Source: an uncultured Oscillospiraceae bacterium (GTDB lineage Bacteria; Bacillota; Clostridia; Oscillospirales; Oscillospiraceae). Taken from it: a DNA stretch of 7,635 nt. The position numbers and the translations under genes are program-made. Shown one piece after another: positions 6,261 to 7,635 of this stretch; position 1 is the stretch's first letter, and each line of letters begins with the position of its first letter. The DNA lies in NCBI GenBank assembly GCA_900769835.1, contig CAAGIE010000049.1:1-7635 (forward strand), written 5' to 3'. The notes under the pieces were generated by a model. It had not been told where the DNA came from, made no database searches, and was given only the letters and a program-made list of their open reading frames with translations.

Positions 6261-6290
6261 GGGGGCGCAACTGCGCCCCCGTTCCATTTT
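6261..6290 (+). terminator. Terminator or attenuator after capsid gene
   Basis: GGGGGCGC (6261-6268) pairs perfectly with GCGCCCCC (6273-6280) around AACT. The tail GTTCCATTTT is only partly U-rich and set back from the stem, so it is probably a partial terminator. Placed five bases after the capsid stop, it would lower transcription of the connector genes relative to the capsid gene and protect the capsid mRNA 3' end. Confidence 0.65.
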
Positions 6291-6306
6291 CCCAAACGTT
6301 TGGGAA
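6289..6306. promoter_or_regulatory. 18-bp perfect palindrome, possible operator or hairpin
   Basis: TTCCCAAACGTTTGGGAA is perfectly symmetric with no spacer. It sits between the attenuator and the ribosome site (AAAGGAG, 6311-6317) of the next gene. As DNA it looks like a dimeric repressor operator; as RNA it would make a short-loop hairpin that could aid termination or stabilise the downstream mRNA. No promoter is evident beside it, so its role is open. Confidence 0.5.
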
Positions 6307-6326
6307 TATGAAAGGAGCGTGAGGCT

Positions 6327-6635
6327 TTGAAAGTCAGCGAAATAACAGCAGATATCGTGATCACCTTCAGCCGCATCGACGACGATGCTACCGACAAGGA
6401 GCTGATCGGCACTCTATTCTTGCCGGCGGCCAAGGAGTACGTGCGTAGCCACACGGGGCTGACAGAAGAGCAGATGGACGACCATGAGGATCTGCCTATT
6501 GCAGTCTGCGCTCTGTGTGCCCACATGTACGACAACCGCTCTGTGGAGATTGCCTCCGACAAGGTCAACAAGGTGGTCACAGATATCATTGGCAAGTACG
6601 ACAACAATCTGATTCCGAGAGGTGATTCTGCATGA
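6327..6635 (+). CDS. Head-tail connector protein, gp6-like
   Basis: This 102-residue, mostly helical protein would form the first connector ring below the portal after DNA packaging. It matches the gp6-like connector family in length and in features such as AKEYVRSHTGLTEEQMDDHEDLP and AVCALCAHMYDNRS, the common helical core of these proteins. The start is TTG at 6327, with AAAGGAG (6311-6317) 9 nt upstream; no in-frame ATG is suitably placed, so the TTG is well supported. It follows the attenuator and palindrome and overlaps the next gene by 4 bp (ATGA), indicating coupled translation. Confidence 0.85.
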   Translation: MKVSEITADIVITFSRIDDDATDKELIGTLFLPAAKEYVRSHTGLTEEQMDDHEDLPIAVCALCAHMYDNRSVEIASDKVNKVVTDIIGKYDNNLIPRGDSA

Positions 6636-6949
6636 ACATCGGAAAGATGCGACACAGAATCACCTTTGAGCGCCCCGCTGAGGATAAGGACAAGCTCGGC
6701 GGCTATACAGGCGATTGGGTGCCTGTGGCAACGACCTGGGCACAAATTACCCCTGTATCCGGCCGGGAGTATCTTACGCAGATGCGTGAGCTCACCGTAT
6801 CCCACAAGATCTACTGCCGTTACCGGTCGGGGATCACCCCCAGAATGCAGATCAAATTCGGCAAGCGTACATTCCGCATCCTGTCGGTGCTCAATTGGGA
6901 GGAACGCAATGAGGGCTTGACCATTATGTGCGAGGAGATGATCCTGTGA
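6632..6949 (+). CDS. Head-tail adaptor (head closure) protein
   Basis: This 105-residue protein belongs to the SPP1 gp16-like head-tail joining family, a small beta-barrel that closes the connector after packaging. Family features are IGKMRHRITFERP at the N-terminus, the strand WAQITPVSGREY (about 36-47), and the C-terminal RILSVLNWEERNEGLTIMCEE. Length is normal. The ATG overlaps the gp6-like stop (ATGA) and has GAGGTGAT (6618-6625) upstream inside the previous gene. Its own stop overlaps the GTG start of the next gene. The likely partners are the gp6-like ring above and the tail terminator below. Confidence 0.88.
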   Translation: MNIGKMRHRITFERPAEDKDKLGGYTGDWVPVATTWAQITPVSGREYLTQMRELTVSHKIYCRYRSGITPRMQIKFGKRTFRILSVLNWEERNEGLTIMCEEMIL

Positions 6950-7449
6950 GCGATTTAGAGGGCTTTGACGGCTTGATCAATTCTCTGGAGCATCTGTCTA
7001 AAGAGCTCCCCGGAAAGCAGCTGACAAAGACCGTAAAGGAGGCTGCGGGCATCGTACAGCGTGCGATACGCTCGGCAGCACCTGAGGATACCGGCCAGCT
7101 GAAACAGGGATTGATCCTGCACAAGGAGCGCAGCCGCACCCAAGGGAAAGTTGTATATGACGTACTGCCAGACCCGGAGAAGAATGACTTATTCCAAAAG
7201 CCCATTATAAATCCGGTGCGCAGTAAAACGCCGTATGGCTATTATCCGGCCTCCCAGGAATACGGCTTCTTTACACGCCGTTCAGACGGCGGCATGACCT
7301 ATACCCGGCCGGACGGGGAAAGCGTAACCATCGACAAGGTACCGGGCAAGCACTATATGCGCACAGGTGCCGAGGTCGCCGGGGAGGCGGCGAAAGCTGC
7401 CATCGCTAAAGGCGTTTGGGATATCGTTGCAAAGGAGGTAGCAGACTGA
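6946..7449 (+). CDS. HK97 gp10-like tail/connector protein
   Basis: This 167-residue protein belongs to the HK97 gp10-like family, which is found between the adaptor and tail completion genes and is thought to help join or assemble the tail. Typical features are the helix LTKTVKEAAGIVQRAIRSAAP followed by APEDTGQLK (45-53), YYPASQEYGF (99-108), and PGKHYMRTG near residues 133-141, followed by a C-terminal helix. I chose the GTG at 6946, which overlaps the previous stop as GTGA and has GAGGAG (6932-6937) 8 nt upstream, over the ATG at 6928, which lacks a site. The gene ends just before the tail completion gene, whose ribosome site lies in its last codons. Confidence 0.88.
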   Translation: MSDLEGFDGLINSLEHLSKELPGKQLTKTVKEAAGIVQRAIRSAAPEDTGQLKQGLILHKERSRTQGKVVYDVLPDPEKNDLFQKPIINPVRSKTPYGYYPASQEYGFFTRRSDGGMTYTRPDGESVTIDKVPGKHYMRTGAEVAGEAAKAAIAKGVWDIVAKEVAD

Positions 7450-7450
7450 T

Positions 7451-7635
7451 ATGGACAATAACGGCATTCGTCTGGAAGAAACACTGGTGGCCACTCTGGA
7501 AGCTCTGGAGGGGCTGAATGACCGGGTCTGCCCTGTGATCGATATCCAGAAGAGCACCGGACCTCTGATCGTCTATGACCAGAGAAGCGAAGGGGATGAA
7601 CAGGACCTTTCCGGGGATTCCGGCCTTTCGGCGGC
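7451..7635 (+). CDS. Tail completion/terminator protein, N-terminal part (cut by right edge)
   Basis: The frame opens with ATG 7451 behind a strong AAAGGAGGT (7431-7439) and stays open to the window end, giving 61 residues. It begins MDNNGIRLEETLVATLEALEGLN, an N-terminal helix, followed by a region reading CPVIDIQKSTGPLIVYDQ. This pattern and the position directly after the gp10-like gene fit the tail completion family of siphophages (gp17-like/DUF3168 type), which caps the tail tube for joining to the head. The assignment rests largely on gene order because most of the protein lies outside the window. Confidence 0.7.
   Translation, partial: MDNNGIRLEETLVATLEALEGLNDRVCPVIDIQKSTGPLIVYDQRSEGDEQDLSGDSGLSA

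Overview
The window is the packaging and head-assembly region of a tailed phage with an HK97-type head, most likely a prophage of a Gram-positive gut-type clostridium (Oscillospiraceae-like). The phage assignment rests on an unbroken set of recognisable head genes in the classic order. The host guess is inference: strong AGGAGG-type ribosome sites, moderately high GC, heavy use of CTG/AAG/GGC codons, and protein variants of the kind common in clostridial phages. All supported genes lie on the + strand.

Left part (1-1001): the 3' end of an unrecognised His-rich gene runs in from the left edge. A near-consensus promoter (195-223) lies inside its last codons. It is followed by a short structured leader and a strong intrinsic terminator (299-324), then a second hairpin, an HNH endonuclease gene (381-752), a GC-rich palindromic repeat (755-845), an AT-rich patch, and a second very strong terminator (923-964). 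This is the least ordinary part of the window.

Middle part (1002-6255): small terminase, large terminase, portal, prohead protease and major capsid protein follow with overlaps or short gaps. TerS/TerL, with the HNH protein as likely helper, would cut and pump DNA through the portal. The protease would remove the N-terminal delta domain of the capsid protein once the prohead has formed. The capsid gene has the codon choice of a very highly expressed gene.

Right part (6256-7635): directly after the capsid gene come a hairpin terminator/attenuator and an 18-bp perfect palindrome. They are followed by the connector genes: gp6-like head-tail connector (TTG start), head-tail adaptor, HK97 gp10-like protein, and the beginning of a tail completion protein cut by the right edge. 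The first three overlap by 4 bp (ATGA, GTGA), which suggests translational coupling.

The gene content is conventional. The points worth following up are the promoter-leader-terminator unit ahead of the packaging genes, the series of terminators that late transcription would have to pass, the palindromic repeat, and two CxxC pairs in TerL.
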